A DNA stretch of 64,000 bases from Spartobacteria bacterium UBA695 (GCA_002298145.1 DBMP01000008.1:1-64000), one strand, 5' to 3'; numbered from the stretch's first letter, positions 1 to 9,117 are shown. Numbers and translations: made by a program. Notes: generated by a model not told the origin, from the sequence alone.

Positions 1-649
1 CCGTTCTCTACCGGCTTGCCGGGTCGGATGAAGTCCAGCTTCACTCCATGCTGGTACGCCCAGCCGTCCATGATTCGGCTGCAAAACTCTGTCCCATTAT
101 CCACCGTGATTGATTGGGGATAGCCGCGCTCCGCCGCGACTCGATCCAATGCATACACCACCTTTGACGCGGTAAGCGATTCGGTCGCTTCCAGCACAGG
201 GCACTCCCGCGTATACTGATCGACTACCGTCAACGTGCAGAAGTATCGGCCGTTTTCCAACCGGTCGGTTACGAAGTCCATTGACCATCTCTGATTGGGA
301 GCTTGGGCCGCTTCAACAAGACCCCGCTGCATGCTCGCCAGCTTCTTGCGTTTCTTGGTTCGCATCTGCAATCCAAGCTCGCTGTAATGCCGGTATACTC
401 GCCTTTTCCCTACGGTACATCCTTCTCGGCGCAGCATGACCGTCAGCCGTCGATAGCCGAATCTCACCCGCGTCATGGCGATATCTCTCAGTCGCATTTT
501 TAATGCACTTAGATCTTTCGCCTGGCTTCGATAGTAGAATGTGCCCGGTTCATCATGAAGAGCCTGCATGCCCGCCGGGAGCCGATTTCAAACCGCTCTG
601 TGATTTGCTTAACCAGTTCCCGCTTGCGTGCAGGCTTCAGAGCTTTTTT
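1..649 (-). pseudogene. IS3-family transposase OrfB, frameshifted and cut by window edge
   Basis: The frame that follows the slippery site reads KPARKRELVKQITERFEIGS, the usual start of an IS3 OrfB, but meets a stop at 509-511. The rest of the protein (FYYRSQAKDLSALKMRLRDI, then RFGYRRLTVMLRREG, then SMDFVTD and VDNGTEF) lies in another frame. One base appears to have been lost at about 553-562. The first two catalytic Asp residues (in MDFVTD and VDNGTEF) are visible. The catalytic Glu would lie just beyond the left edge, after PGKPVEN. Family identity is clear. A sequencing error is possible instead of a real mutation. Confidence 0.8.
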
Positions 650-900
650 GAGATGACCTCTTGCAAAATGTGTTTATCCAGGCTCAGGTCGGCTACCAGT
701 TGCTTTAATTTCCGGTTCTCCTCTTCGAGCTGCTTCAGACGCTGCAGCTCGCCCACTCCCATCCCGGCATATTTACGCTTCCTGTTATAAAGCGTCTGTT
801 CGCTGATTCCCATTTCCCGGCACACTTCCAGCCCCTTCGTACCGGTTTCCAATCGCTTCATCGCGTAGATGATTTGCTCTTCGCTGTATCTTTTTTTCAT
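637..900 (-). CDS. IS3-family transposase OrfA
   Basis: This 87-residue protein binds the ends of the insertion sequence and is normally fused to OrfB by programmed frameshifting. The N-terminal half has the helix-turn-helix of this family (RYSEEQIIYAMKRLE, then VCREMGISEQTLYNRKRKY). The C-terminal half is a leucine-zipper-like stretch (LQRLKQLEEENRKLKQLVAD). Length and order are typical. It ends in ISKKL, and the codons for KK form the slippery run used to enter OrfB. The start at 900 is the only ATG that keeps the whole helix-turn-helix. Confidence 0.9.
   Translation of the reverse strand: MKKRYSEEQIIYAMKRLETGTKGLEVCREMGISEQTLYNRKRKYAGMGVGELQRLKQLEEENRKLKQLVADLSLDKHILQEVISKKL
643..649 (-). 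promoter_or_regulatory. Putative -1 programmed frameshift site A6G
   Basis: On the minus strand the heptamer AAAAAAG occurs just before the orfA stop at 637-639. A -1 slip here moves ribosomes into the OrfB frame. A6G is the classical IS3-family slippery sequence, and the two frames overlap exactly as expected. Confidence 0.7.
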
Positions 901-1168
901 TGGGTCTCCTTCTTCTCGGAGAACCCCTTATACCTTGAATCACTCAAGTTTCACCGGTCCTGTTTTCCGAGGCAACGTCAGGGGAACCCCTTGACTCAGG
1001 ATAATCGACCCACTAGACTCTAGCCAACGATCCGCTACTTTTAACGCTCGGTAGGACATCAATGAGATCGCATAGAAATAAGTTTGCAAAATCGAATAAG
1101 CTATCCGGCATCAATGCTCGAGCCGCAAGGGAAAATCCGAAACGGAGCTCAAGTCGAGGGAGGTCACG

Positions 1169-2473
1169 ATGAATCCAAACGCAGATACACCCCACTATGA
1201 TGTGGTCGTGATGGGAGGAGGAACAGCTGGGGCGATTGCCGCCATCCAGTCCGCCCGCGCCCAGGCTCGCACCCTTGTCGTTGAAAAGAGCGGAACCCTA
1301 GGTGGAACCATCACGCTCGGGGGGGTCAATTTCCCAGGACTTTTCCATGCGTGGGGGCGCCAAATCATCGCGGGGATAGGCTGGGAACTGGTCAGTCAAT
1401 CGGCGGCCTTGAGTGGGCAATCTCTTCCGGATTTTTCCAACTACTATCGACCTCATTGGATGCTGCAAATCCCGGTCAACCGTACCCTGTTTAGTGCGCT
1501 TGCCCACACAAAGGCTCATGCATCGGGTGCAGATCTGCTTTTCCACAGCATGCCTGCCGCCGTGGAATGGGATGAAGCACGCCAGCGGTGGAATCTCCAA
1601 ATCTGCTGCAAGGAGGGGCTCATGTCCATTACAGCCAAAGTCATCATCGATGCAACGGGCGATGCCAATGCCGTGCGGATGGCCGGGTTCCCTCTGCGAA
1701 AGAATTCCGCACTCCAACCGGGAACACTGATGCTCCAATGTAGCGGCTATGATCCAGCGACCCTCCATTACCCCCTCATCCAGCAGGCATGGAACGATGC
1801 GCTAAAGACTGGAGAGGTCCGCCCCGGTGATGTGGGGGGCAAGGAGATGTCCGTCGAGCACTTTCTCCATACTTATGGGAAAAACTGCATTCATATTACT
1901 GGCATCGATGCCTCGACCAGCAAGGGAAAATCAGAAGCGGAACTCAAAGCACGGGAGGCCGTTTTACGCATTTACCGATTTTTCCATCAGCAGCCAGGGC
2001 TAGAACAGTTCTCTATCGAAGACAGCGCAACAGAATGCGGCATCCGCGAAAGTTGTGTGATTGAAGGCGAGGCGGATGTGACGATCCAAGATTATCAGTC
2101 AGGACGCCTATGGAAAGATGCGGTTTGCCACAGTTATTATCCCATTGATATCCACCGGGAAGATGGCAATGGAGTCGACGTTCGCCCTCTGGCGGAAGGT
2201 GTGGTGCCAAGCATCCCCCTGCGGGCGATGATTCCCAAGGGATCGACCCGGCTGATTGTGGCCGGACGCTGTATCTCTGGAGATAAGGGGGCGAGCTCTG
2301 CCTACAGAGTCCAAGCCTCATGCATGGCTATGGGCCAGGCAGCAGGAGCAATTGCTGCATTGTCTGTCGCGCTGGATCGGGATATCCGAGACATCCCGCG
2401 CGCTAATCTAGTTCGCCTACTACAACATCACGGTGCTATTGTTCCGGGAGAACCTCTGTCTGCTTGTCCGTAA
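1169..2473 (+). CDS. FAD-dependent oxidoreductase
   Basis: This 434-residue flavoprotein belongs to the FAD-dependent oxidoreductase family of PF12831 type, probably cytoplasmic since no signal peptide is seen. The dinucleotide-binding fold is at the N-terminus: GGGTAG at residues 16-21, a Glu at the end of the second strand (VVEK), then GTLGGT. The C-terminal FAD contact region is also present (AGRCISGDKGASSAYRVQ). An AGGGAGG ribosome site precedes the ATG by about 6 bases, supporting this start. Members of this family often sit with sugar transporters and glycosidases in Verrucomicrobia and Planctomycetes, and a sugar-type permease lies nearby on the other strand. The substrate is unknown. 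Confidence 0.85.
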   Translation: MNPNADTPHYDVVVMGGGTAGAIAAIQSARAQARTLVVEKSGTLGGTITLGGVNFPGLFHAWGRQIIAGIGWELVSQSAALSGQSLPDFSNYYRPHWMLQIPVNRTLFSALAHTKAHASGADLLFHSMPAAVEWDEARQRWNLQICCKEGLMSITAKVIIDATGDANAVRMAGFPLRKNSALQPGTLMLQCSGYDPATLHYPLIQQAWNDALKTGEVRPGDVGGKEMSVEHFLHTYGKNCIHITGIDASTSKGKSEAELKAREAVLRIYRFFHQQPGLEQFSIEDSATECGIRESCVIEGEADVTIQDYQSGRLWKDAVCHSYYPIDIHREDGNGVDVRPLAEGVVPSIPLRAMIPKGSTRLIVAGRCISGDKGASSAYRVQASCMAMGQAAGAIAALSVALDRDIRDIPRANLVRLLQHHGAIVPGEPLSACP

Positions 2474-2964
2474 AACGCCGATTTTTTAAGGGGGCGCGGA
2501 TGTCTGGGTAATATGGATTAGCAGGCGACATCCGAATTCGGATAGGGGCGCGTTTTTCTAGCGCAAAACCCTGTTTGGGGCTGTTTTCTGGGTAGGCTCT
2601 GCCCTTGGTTGACGCTCGGTGTCGCCGGTCAGTCAAAGTGTACCAAGTAAGGTCGAAATGAAGTGGTTCATTCAAAATGTACCACCTATGAGGGGCGAAA
2701 ACGGCTCCGTATGACCGCCTGAAGGCGGTTGGAATGGGGCGCATGTCCAACGTCTTCAAAGTGAGTCATCAAGAAACGATCCGTAATTTACACGAATAAG
2801 CGTGGTCGCAGCAGTGCATTGCGCAGGAGCTTGGACCGTGGGAGCAAGTTTCCACGCGCTCTGGCGCAGAACGTCCCCTACGCAACGTGTCAGCTCAGTG
2901 GCTTGATTACAAATCGGTTTGATGCTTTGACGGCTTCGACTTCGATGGCTTGCGCGAGGTGGCT
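2474..2964. other. Intergenic region with IS21 remnant
   Basis: The 491 bases between the convergent oxidoreductase and permease genes hold no intact gene. The middle part (about 2610-2900) is an IS21 remnant described separately. I see no clear terminator. Confidence 0.5.
2610..2900 (+). mobile_element. IS21-family remnant (terminal repeats and start of istA)
   Basis: Two related motifs, TCAAAGTGTACCA (near 2634-2646) and TTCAAAATGTACCA (near 2669-2682), resemble the multiple terminal repeats at IS21 ends. Just downstream, on the plus strand, the conceptual peptide ETIRNLHE-stop-AWSQQCIAQELG (near 2770-2840) resembles the helix-turn-helix start of IstA (pattern I-x-x-L-x-E-x-x-WSQ-x-x-IA-x-ELG). 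It is broken by an in-frame stop and a frameshift, and the rest of the transposase is missing. This is a decayed left end. Confidence 0.6.
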
Positions 2965-4434
2965 TTAGGCGGGCGGGCCGACGAAAATGATGTCGCGGTG
3001 CTCTTTGGGCAGTGGAGCAACGTAGTGATGGGGCCCGCCGTGCTGCTTCCAGCCCCGGTAGACTAGGAACATGGGAAAGATGGATAGCGCGAAAAGCGCG
3101 GCGCTCCAGAAATAGATCATCCGGTAGTCGCTGTGGACCAAGTCCATGAATTGGCCCACAAGGTAGTTACCCAAGATGAGCGCGCCGCAGCCGAAGACGT
3201 TGAGGCCGGATGAAAATTGGCCAAATTTCTCCTCGGGGAATATCTTCATGGTCATCGCTTGCGATCCCAATCCCCACCCAACGCCGGGGATGGCGACGAT
3301 GAGAGTGCAAATGAGGAAGCTGGTTTTATCGTTGACTAGATAATAGGTGCCGATGGCTCCAAGAATCTGGCCGACGAGTGCTAATAAAACAACGCGCAAG
3401 GCGGAGTACTTGTCGCAGAGCCAGCCCATAGGTAAGTAGGCCACGGCGGAGGCCGCCGAACCCCACGCAAATACTTTGCCCATGTTGTCCATGCTGATGC
3501 TCAGGGTGTCGCGATTAAAGAGCACGGTGAAAGGACCGGCACAAGATCCGGCGCAGGTGGCGAGGACGAAGGCGATAAAGAAGTTGCGGTAAATCGGGAT
3601 GGATAGGCATTCCCGGAAGTAGATGGCGAAGGATTTCAGAATACCGGGGCGGTCTTCGACAGGCGGAGGGGGTAGGTATTCGCCTTCCTTTACGTGGCGG
3701 CACATCAGCATGAACGAGATGAGGTAAAAGACGCCGACACCTAGACACACTTCCTTGCGATGGGCAATCACATGGGGAAAAACGAACCAGAGAAATAGGG
3801 CACTGCTGACGGTGCCGACGATGCGGAACCAGGAGAGGAAGCGGGCCATGAGTTCCAGGGGAACCACATCGCGCAGGAGCCAATTGTAGGCGTTTACCAA
3901 CACCATGTTGAAGAAGTGGAAGGAGACGACCAATGTGCAAAGGAGGGTCAGAATGACTGTCGTGATGGAGACAGCTGGAGCTAGGTGGAAAAGGATATGG
4001 ATATCAAACCAAGTGGCAATTTCGGGGGCAAAACCAACGGCTACTAGCGCTCCCACGGTGAGCGGGGTGACGACGTAGAGGAACGGGATGCGGCGGCCCC
4101 ACCGACTACGGTAGTTATCACTCCATTGGCTGATATTGGGGAGGAATAGGATGTTGACGAGCCCAGCGAAGCTCCCTGTCATGATGCCGATGAGGGAATT
4201 GGAGGCGTGCAGATCTTTTAGATAAAGCGGGATGAACCGGCCGAAGATTTGCTCGAAGAAGGTGAAGGCGAAGTCGCCCCACAGGAGCCACAGAAAGAGG
4301 ACAACCAGCCCGCGTAGCGTATACTGAAGGGTTCCTGCCGAGTATACTTTCTTTGAGATGCGCTCTTTGGCGGATTCAGCAGAAGATTCCGGGGGAAGCT
4401 GGGCAACAAATGTTTTTGAAGGGGGGATATTCAT
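2965..4434 (-). CDS. MFS transporter, sugar-type (GPH/SLC45-like)
   Basis: This 489-residue inner-membrane carrier of the major facilitator superfamily has about 12 hydrophobic segments. The loop after the second segment reads SDNYRSRWGRRIPFL, the signature of the GPH/SLC45-like branch, which imports sugars or glycosides with H+ or Na+. A cytoplasmic N-tail of about 40 residues precedes the first membrane segment (LVVLFLWLLWGDFAF). It is convergent with the FAD oxidoreductase and may serve the same catabolic route. The GH operon further downstream is another possible partner. The substrate is not predictable from the sequence. Confidence 0.85.
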   Translation of the reverse strand: MNIPPSKTFVAQLPPESSAESAKERISKKVYSAGTLQYTLRGLVVLFLWLLWGDFAFTFFEQIFGRFIPLYLKDLHASNSLIGIMTGSFAGLVNILFLPNISQWSDNYRSRWGRRIPFLYVVTPLTVGALVAVGFAPEIATWFDIHILFHLAPAVSITTVILTLLCTLVVSFHFFNMVLVNAYNWLLRDVVPLELMARFLSWFRIVGTVSSALFLWFVFPHVIAHRKEVCLGVGVFYLISFMLMCRHVKEGEYLPPPPVEDRPGILKSFAIYFRECLSIPIYRNFFIAFVLATCAGSCAGPFTVLFNRDTLSISMDNMGKVFAWGSAASAVAYLPMGWLCDKYSALRVVLLALVGQILGAIGTYYLVNDKTSFLICTLIVAIPGVGWGLGSQAMTMKIFPEEKFGQFSSGLNVFGCGALILGNYLVGQFMDLVHSDYRMIYFWSAALFALSIFPMFLVYRGWKQHGGPHHYVAPLPKEHRDIIFVGPPA

Positions 4435-4607
4435 ATTGGGGGCTCAGGAGGCGGCCATGTATTTCGCTCTCAATGATTCGATGCGGTAATCCGGCTGATT
4501 GCAATCGGGGCGGTGTTTCAGAGAATTGTGGGGCTGGAAATATTGAAGTTTATCGGGCAGTTGTAGAAATTCCGAATTCTTGGTGGTAAGAGCTGTTGCA
4601 AAAGAAC

Positions 4608-4640
4608 AGCAGCCATAGCCCCCCTCGCGCTATGGCTGCT
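4608..4640 (-). terminator. Rho-independent terminator of the PEP-CTERM gene
   Basis: Perfect 12-bp arms (4608-4619 and 4629-4640, AGCAGCCATAGC) with a 9-base loop lie about 40 bases past the stop of the minus-strand PEP-CTERM gene. The stem is followed on that strand by TGTTCTTTTGC, a moderate T-rich tract. Confidence 0.8.
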
Positions 4641-4681
4641 GAATTTGTCCCAACTGGTATAGAGCGGGATCCCCTTGATTC

Positions 4682-7600
4682 TTACCTGATCGCACGCCGA
4701 CGCAGGCGCTGACCAAAGGCGAGCATTCCCAGCCCGCCTACGAGCATTACCCAAGTGCCCGGTTCGGGAACCACCGTCAGGGTCACGTCGTTGAAATTGG
4801 CACCGCTGGCACTGTCCGTGTTGTAGCTCAAGAGGTATTCCGTGGTGCCGACCGTGAATGTATAGTCGGAATTCGAGGTGACCGTATAGGTGGAACCGCT
4901 TGTGATGATCGTGGAGAAGTAGCCCGTCGTGGTGCCGCTGCCTGTGTTGTCGATTAGGGTAATGGTGCTGCCCAGTGTCAGGCCGCCCAAATCCCTCAGA
5001 TCCAGCGTGCCGGCAAGGGTGACAATTCCGTTGACCTTCACCTGGTCATAGGAGATTCCCGCCACCGTTCCGCTCACTTCCGCCACCAGCGTGGCCGTGG
5101 AGTTCAGGGTGAGATTTTCCGTCACCGTGCTATTACCCTTCAACCAACCGCTGATGTTGGCGCTTCCGGCAATGGTGCCGTTGGCGTTTAACGTGGCTCC
5201 CGCTGAGACCGAAAGCGTGCCGGTTGACTGTGTGGTGCCTGTCAGAGAAGTAGTGCCGCTATTCACCGTCACGCTGCTGGCGATGTTATAGCCGCTCAGC
5301 GCGCTATTGCCGTTTAGGGTGGTGGCTCCAATGCTCAGGCCGCTACCGTTGATCGTTGCGCTACTGCCGGAAACCGTGCCGATCACTTGGCCGCGACCAG
5401 CGAGGTTCGCCCCGCTGTTCACTGTCACGCTGCTGGTCGTCGTACCGCTGATGGTCAAGGTGCCTGAGTTGTCAGTGATACTCGTGGCATTGGTGATTCC
5501 GGCCAGGGTGCTGGCTCCGTCAAACGTTGTGGCTCCAAGGGTCAATCCCGTGCCGTCGACCGTGCCGTTCGTCACGCTCACGTTGCCGTTCGCCGTGCCG
5601 CTGCCCGCGAGGGTCGCACCGGTGACGCTCACCGCGCTGCCTGCCGCGAGCGAGCCATTGACAGTCAAGGTGCCTCCTGTAACCGCCGTTGCGCCGGTGT
5701 AGCCGTTGCTGCCGCCAAGCACAAGATTGCCGCCGCTTACGATAAGCGCCGTGGTGCCCAAGCCGTTGACAATGCCGCCGTTATACGTTCCGCCGCCGGT
5801 AACGGTCAAGGTGGACGTCGTGTTGGCTCTGCCGTTGGTCACGGTCTGGATGCCGGTTCCCGTGCCGGTCAGCGAGGTAATGGTTTGATTGTAGCCGTTC
5901 AGGTTGTAGGTGTTGCTGCTGTTATCCGTGCCGCCGCTTGTTCCGCCGAGCACCAAGGCCGTGTTGGTGGGCAGCACGTTGGCTGCGCCATTGACCAGAA
6001 CGCCACCGCCGTAAACCCAAGTGGGACCGTAGTAGGTGTTTACGGCACTCAACGTGACGGAGTCGCCGGTAACATAAAGATCGGAATTGTAACTGGCGTT
6101 GGAACCGCTGATGACACCGGTAACGTTGATGCCGCTCGAGCCGCCGTTCAAGACCAGGATCGTGCCGTTCTTTACCAAAGATCCGGAGAGGATCAGCAAA
6201 CCGCTGCCGCTGTTCTTCACGGTGTTGAGGCCGTTACCTAGAGCGTAGATTGTCTTGTCCAGCGTTCCCGCAGCGCCGGTATATTGCAGCGTGCCGGAAC
6301 TGGTGGCCGCCCCCCCCAATGTCACCAAGGTGCCCGAACCCAGTGCTTGAGCTACTGCGCCACTGGCTACCGAGTTGAACGCCAAAATACCGCTCTGCAC
6401 AATGGTCGAACCGCTGTAGGTGCTGGCACCAGTAAGCGCCCAGTAACCGATACCACTCTTTATCAAATTCGTCGTTTTACCGGTGGCTGGGTCGAGAATC
6501 CGCAACCCCATGATGTTGTTTGCGGTATTATTACCGGTTAATGTAATCGTTCTATTCGCCGTCCCGGAGGCACTTGTGTTATTCGCTAGAGTGCCCGCAG
6601 TATTTGAAAAGACCAGCGCGCCCGAGCCCTCGTTGTCAATGATACCGGCCGTATCAATCATCATGGTTCGGTCCGTTAACACCCCCGTCCCCGTATAAAC
6701 CAAAGCGGCCCCACCGGACAGCTGAAGCAGATAACTGCTAGTGCCTGAGCTGCCAATGCTGCTGGCCACACCGCCATTGGCAAGCGTACTAACAGCCAAC
6801 GTTCCTCCCTGAACTATCGTGGCGTATGTATATGTGTTTGAACCATTCAAGGTGAGGGAGCCATTCCCTGTTTTTGTAATTCCGGCAGTGCCGGAAATCA
6901 CTCCCCCAACAACCAAATTGCCGCTAGTCACATTAATGGTCACAAACTTGTTGCTACCCACCCCGAGTGTAACCGCGCCAGTCCCCAAGTTTAGCGTATC
7001 GCTTGACGTATAACTGAACCCTGCTTCGTTCGTCCAGTTTTGGGCGTTATTCGTGGCTAGTGTGATCGCGCCGCCGGAGGTGTTGCCGAGAATGCCGCCC
7101 GAAATCGTCAGCGTGCCAGTGCCAATAGCATAGGCATTGTTGAGGTTCAGTTGCCCGCCGGTAAGTTTCGTACCGCCGCTGTAGCTGTTGGAGCCGGAGA
7201 GTGTCTGCGTTCCTGAGTTCTGTTTCGTGAGGATCATTCCCAACGCACCGTCGCTAATGGAGCCTGAATAGGTATCAGTGACTCCGCTGGCCGTGTTTAA
7301 CGTGATACTCGTAATAGTGTTGTAGTTACCCGTGATCAGCGACGAGAGATTTTTACTGCCATTAAGACCGCCGACAAGGAGATTAGTGATGCCGCTGCCC
7401 ATGGCAATAACGCCCGTCCCCGAGGTATCGATGCTGCTATATTGCAGTGCGTAGATGCCGCCAATCTGCAAAACACCGCCATTGATCAGCGTCGATCCGG
7501 TAAACGTATTGTTACCGGTGAGAACCCACGTTCCGACTCCGCTTTTCACAAGGTTTGTCGTTCCGGAAGTAGCGGGATTACCTATCATCAGCCCCATTGT

Positions 7601-8335
7601 GTTGTTGTCGGTGTTCGTGCCTGTAAGTGTGATCGTACGGCTGGTGCTGGCCGCGGTAGCCGCATTCGTGGTAATGCTTTTCGCTGTATTCGAAAATATA
7701 AGAGCCCCCGAACCCGAGGCATCAATGGTGCCGGAATAATCAATCATCAGCGCACGATCGGTCGATGAACCGCCCCCTGTATAAAGCAGCGTTGCACCAC
7801 TGATAAGTTGCAAATTGCTGGGGCTATTGGACGAACTGCCGGTGCTGCTTGCCACGCCGCCATTGGCAAGCGTGTTGACGCTGAGAGTGCCACTCTGGAC
7901 AATCGTCGCGTACCCATAAGTATTGAGTCCATTGAGCGTCAAGGTGCCGCTGCCGCTTTTGGTCAGTGAGCTTGCCCCGGCGCTATTGTCGGCAATGATT
8001 GCGCTGATGGTCGCAGTCACGCCGTCGGCGACCGTGATCGCACTTGACTTGTCATTCGCCAATCGAAAGGTCCCGGAAATGGCGTACCCCGATGTGTTAA
8101 AAGTGATGTCGTTGACCACCACCCCCGACGCGGTCACTGTGCCGCCCGTGGCGTTGAATAGAGCGTCGGAGTTTGCGACCCAGGTTGAACCGCTCCAGTT
8201 CGCATCCGTCGCATTCCACAAACTGGTGTTCGCCCCGTTATTCCATGTCATGGTGGCGGCGTGGAGGGGGCAAACCGACAGCCATGCCAATGCCACGAAG
8301 GGTAAAATGCTTTTGGAGGGACACGGGGTATTCAT
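4682..8335 (-). CDS. Autotransporter-repeat protein with PEP-CTERM anchor
   Basis: This giant secreted protein (1217 residues from the chosen start) is probably displayed on the cell surface. The ATG at 8335 is followed by a good signal peptide ending PLHA, so I prefer it. The frame stays open upstream to an ATG at 8536, but that stretch is a conserved leader that looks non-coding. The body is low-complexity Gly/Ser/Thr beta-strand sequence with about seven autotransporter-associated repeats (pattern GTLTLNG-x-NTY-x-x-x-TIVQSGTL). The C-terminus is a PEP-CTERM sorting signal: VPEPGT, a hydrophobic helix and RLRRR. It should be processed by an exosortase, not encoded here. No autotransporter barrel is present. 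Possible roles are adhesion or polysaccharide binding. Confidence 0.85.
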   Translation of the reverse strand: MNTPCPSKSILPFVALAWLSVCPLHAATMTWNNGANTSLWNATDANWSGSTWVANSDALFNATGGTVTASGVVVNDITFNTSGYAISGTFRLANDKSSAITVADGVTATISAIIADNSAGASSLTKSGSGTLTLNGLNTYGYATIVQSGTLSVNTLANGGVASSTGSSSNSPSNLQLISGATLLYTGGGSSTDRALMIDYSGTIDASGSGALIFSNTAKSITTNAATAASTSRTITLTGTNTDNNTMGLMIGNPATSGTTNLVKSGVGTWVLTGNNTFTGSTLINGGVLQIGGIYALQYSSIDTSGTGVIAMGSGITNLLVGGLNGSKNLSSLITGNYNTITSITLNTASGVTDTYSGSISDGALGMILTKQNSGTQTLSGSNSYSGGTKLTGGQLNLNNAYAIGTGTLTISGGILGNTSGGAITLATNNAQNWTNEAGFSYTSSDTLNLGTGAVTLGVGSNKFVTINVTSGNLVVGGVISGTAGITKTGNGSLTLNGSNTYTYATIVQGGTLAVSTLANGGVASSIGSSGTSSYLLQLSGGAALVYTGTGVLTDRTMMIDTAGIIDNEGSGALVFSNTAGTLANNTSASGTANRTITLTGNNTANNIMGLRILDPATGKTTNLIKSGIGYWALTGASTYSGSTIVQSGILAFNSVASGAVAQALGSGTLVTLGGAATSSGTLQYTGAAGTLDKTIYALGNGLNTVKNSGSGLLILSGSLVKNGTILVLNGGSSGINVTGVISGSNASYNSDLYVTGDSVTLSAVNTYYGPTWVYGGGVLVNGAANVLPTNTALVLGGTSGGTDNSSNTYNLNGYNQTITSLTGTGTGIQTVTNGRANTTSTLTVTGGGTYNGGIVNGLGTTALIVSGGNLVLGGSNGYTGATAVTGGTLTVNGSLAAGSAVSVTGATLAGSGTANGNVSVTNGTVDGTGLTLGATTFDGASTLAGITNATSITDNSGTLTISGTTTSSVTVNSGANLAGRGQVIGTVSGSSATINGSGLSIGATTLNGNSALSGYNIASSVTVNSGTTSLTGTTQSTGTLSVSAGATLNANGTIAGSANISGWLKGNSTVTENLTLNSTATLVAEVSGTVAGISYDQVKVNGIVTLAGTLDLRDLGGLTLGSTITLIDNTGSGTTTGYFSTIITSGSTYTVTSNSDYTFTVGTTEYLLSYNTDSASGANFNDVTLTVVPEPGTWVMLVGGLGMLAFGQRLRRRAIR
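6390..7960 (-). repeat. Internal duplication in the PEP-CTERM protein
   Basis: Two segments of about 165 residues, encoded near 7490-7960 and 6390-6875, share the same order of motifs: NTYxYATIVQ, LANGGVASS, a tract ending ALMID or TMMID, GSGAL(I/V)FSNTA, RTITLTG and NPATxxTTNL or DPATxxTTNL. Divergence is moderate, so this is an old internal duplication. Confidence 0.7.
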
Positions 8336-8349
8336 GGGGGATATATTGG

Positions 8350-8525
8350 TTATGGGGTTTTGATGCGGGCAGAGTTTGTCCGAAACGAGGGTTACAATAA
8401 CTCTTTGTGTAGCGAGGGCAATAATTTTTTCCAATATTTTCAGCTCGCTGGTGTCGAGTAATAGAATGCTGCTGATTTTATTAAGAAACATCCGATAAAT
8501 AATAGGCAACGGTAGAGATATTAGC
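8350..8525 (-). promoter_or_regulatory. Conserved leader, copy A (upstream of PEP-CTERM gene)
   Basis: Read on the minus strand, this stretch matches 9118-9300 on the plus strand over about 150 bases (for example GTTGCCTATTATTT, then CTCGACACCAGCGAGCTGA, then AAAAAATTATTGCC). Substitutions fall at all codon positions, which argues for a conserved regulatory sequence and not a peptide. It probably holds the promoter of the PEP-CTERM gene. Confidence 0.6.
8388..8404. promoter_or_regulatory. Candidate operator AGGGTTA-CAA-TAACTCT
   Basis: This inverted repeat has 7-base arms with one mismatch around a 3-base centre. Its centre lies about 60 bases upstream of the PEP-CTERM start. A perfect version sits in the second leader copy at 9240-9256. 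The nearby LacI regulator is the natural candidate to bind it; this is inference. Confidence 0.5.
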
Positions 8526-8599
8526 ATCGAGGGCACAATTGAGCGGCGGAAGTTAGGGCAACTTTTGGGTTCAGGCCAACCAACTGTTGAGGGCCACCC

Positions 8600-8850
8600 C
8601 GTCGGATTTTATTGGCGGACGAAGTGCGGGCTATCTGTGGCCCTGTATACGCGGAGGCATCCAGGGGCGGGCGACCGAGGATTGATCTGGTGGGATATCT
8701 CAAATTGCACATGGTAGCTTCGACGGCCTGCCCAGCGAACATTCAATCGCCTCACGCTGGGTCGACTCGCCCTTCGTCCGGGACTTGCTCGGCTACAGCG
8801 CTACAGAGACAACGTCCGACCATTCCTGCCTGAGCGTCATCCGCATCCTG
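8600..8850 (+). pseudogene. Transposase remnant (IS1182/IS5-like N-terminal domain)
   Basis: Conceptual pieces in shifting frames read GRPRIDLVGYLKLHMVA, then LPSEHSIASRWVDSP, then FVRDLLGYSATETTSDHSCL and SVIRIL. This matches the N-terminal domain found in IS1182/IS5-type transposases (GRP...Y.K.......GLPSER.I...C.....R.FLGY...E.TPDHS.LS.IR). Several frameshifts separate the pieces and the catalytic part is missing. The subfamily is uncertain. Confidence 0.55.
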
Positions 8851-9060
8851 CATGGAAGTTTACGGTCAACGGCTTGAGCAATCGCCGACTTCAAGTATTG
8901 CTGCCCAACGGTCTCGCAGATCGCCTGCATCCTGCGCCGTCTGCGCAATCATGGCCTGCTTAAGAGGGTCGGAAATACCTACCGCTATTACCTCAGCGCG
9001 CTTGGCCAATGATTATTGGTGGACGCACGCGAATTGACCGAACACCTCACCCCTCTTCAA
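8850..9060 (+). pseudogene. Remnant of a winged-helix-type protein
   Basis: One frame reads KFTVNGLSNRRLQ and another, downstream, reads ILRRLRNHGLLKRVGNTYRY followed by YLSALGQ and a stop. Together they resemble the C-terminal domain of mobile-element-associated proteins with the pattern F-x-x-x-GFRNRDL...KLRLLRAHGLI-K-x-x-x-THRY. The function of that family is not known to me. This copy is frameshifted and truncated. Confidence 0.4.
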
Positions 9061-9117
9061 CCTAACTCAGCCAGCCTGTATATCCCGCGCTATCTGCGAA
9101 GAATTTAAGAAATAGGG

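Larger units (their letters stand above)
1..985 (-). mobile_element. IS3-family insertion sequence, right part
   Basis: This is an insertion sequence of the IS3 family, truncated by the left window edge. It holds a small orfA with a helix-turn-helix and a following orfB with DDE integrase residues, in the usual overlapping arrangement. The end upstream of orfA is somewhere between about 930 and 1000. I could not fix the terminal inverted repeat because the other end lies outside the window, so the right boundary is approximate. OrfB carries a frameshift, so this copy probably cannot move on its own. Confidence 0.8.
8537..9117. other. Gap between inverted leaders, filled with decayed transposon sequence
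   Basis: There is no intact gene in these roughly 580 bases. Two degenerate coding remnants are recognisable and listed separately. Confidence 0.5.

Noticed and set aside
5091..8363. Many plus-strand readings inside the PEP-CTERM gene
   Set aside because: They are shadows of its repetitive Gly/Ser/Thr codons.
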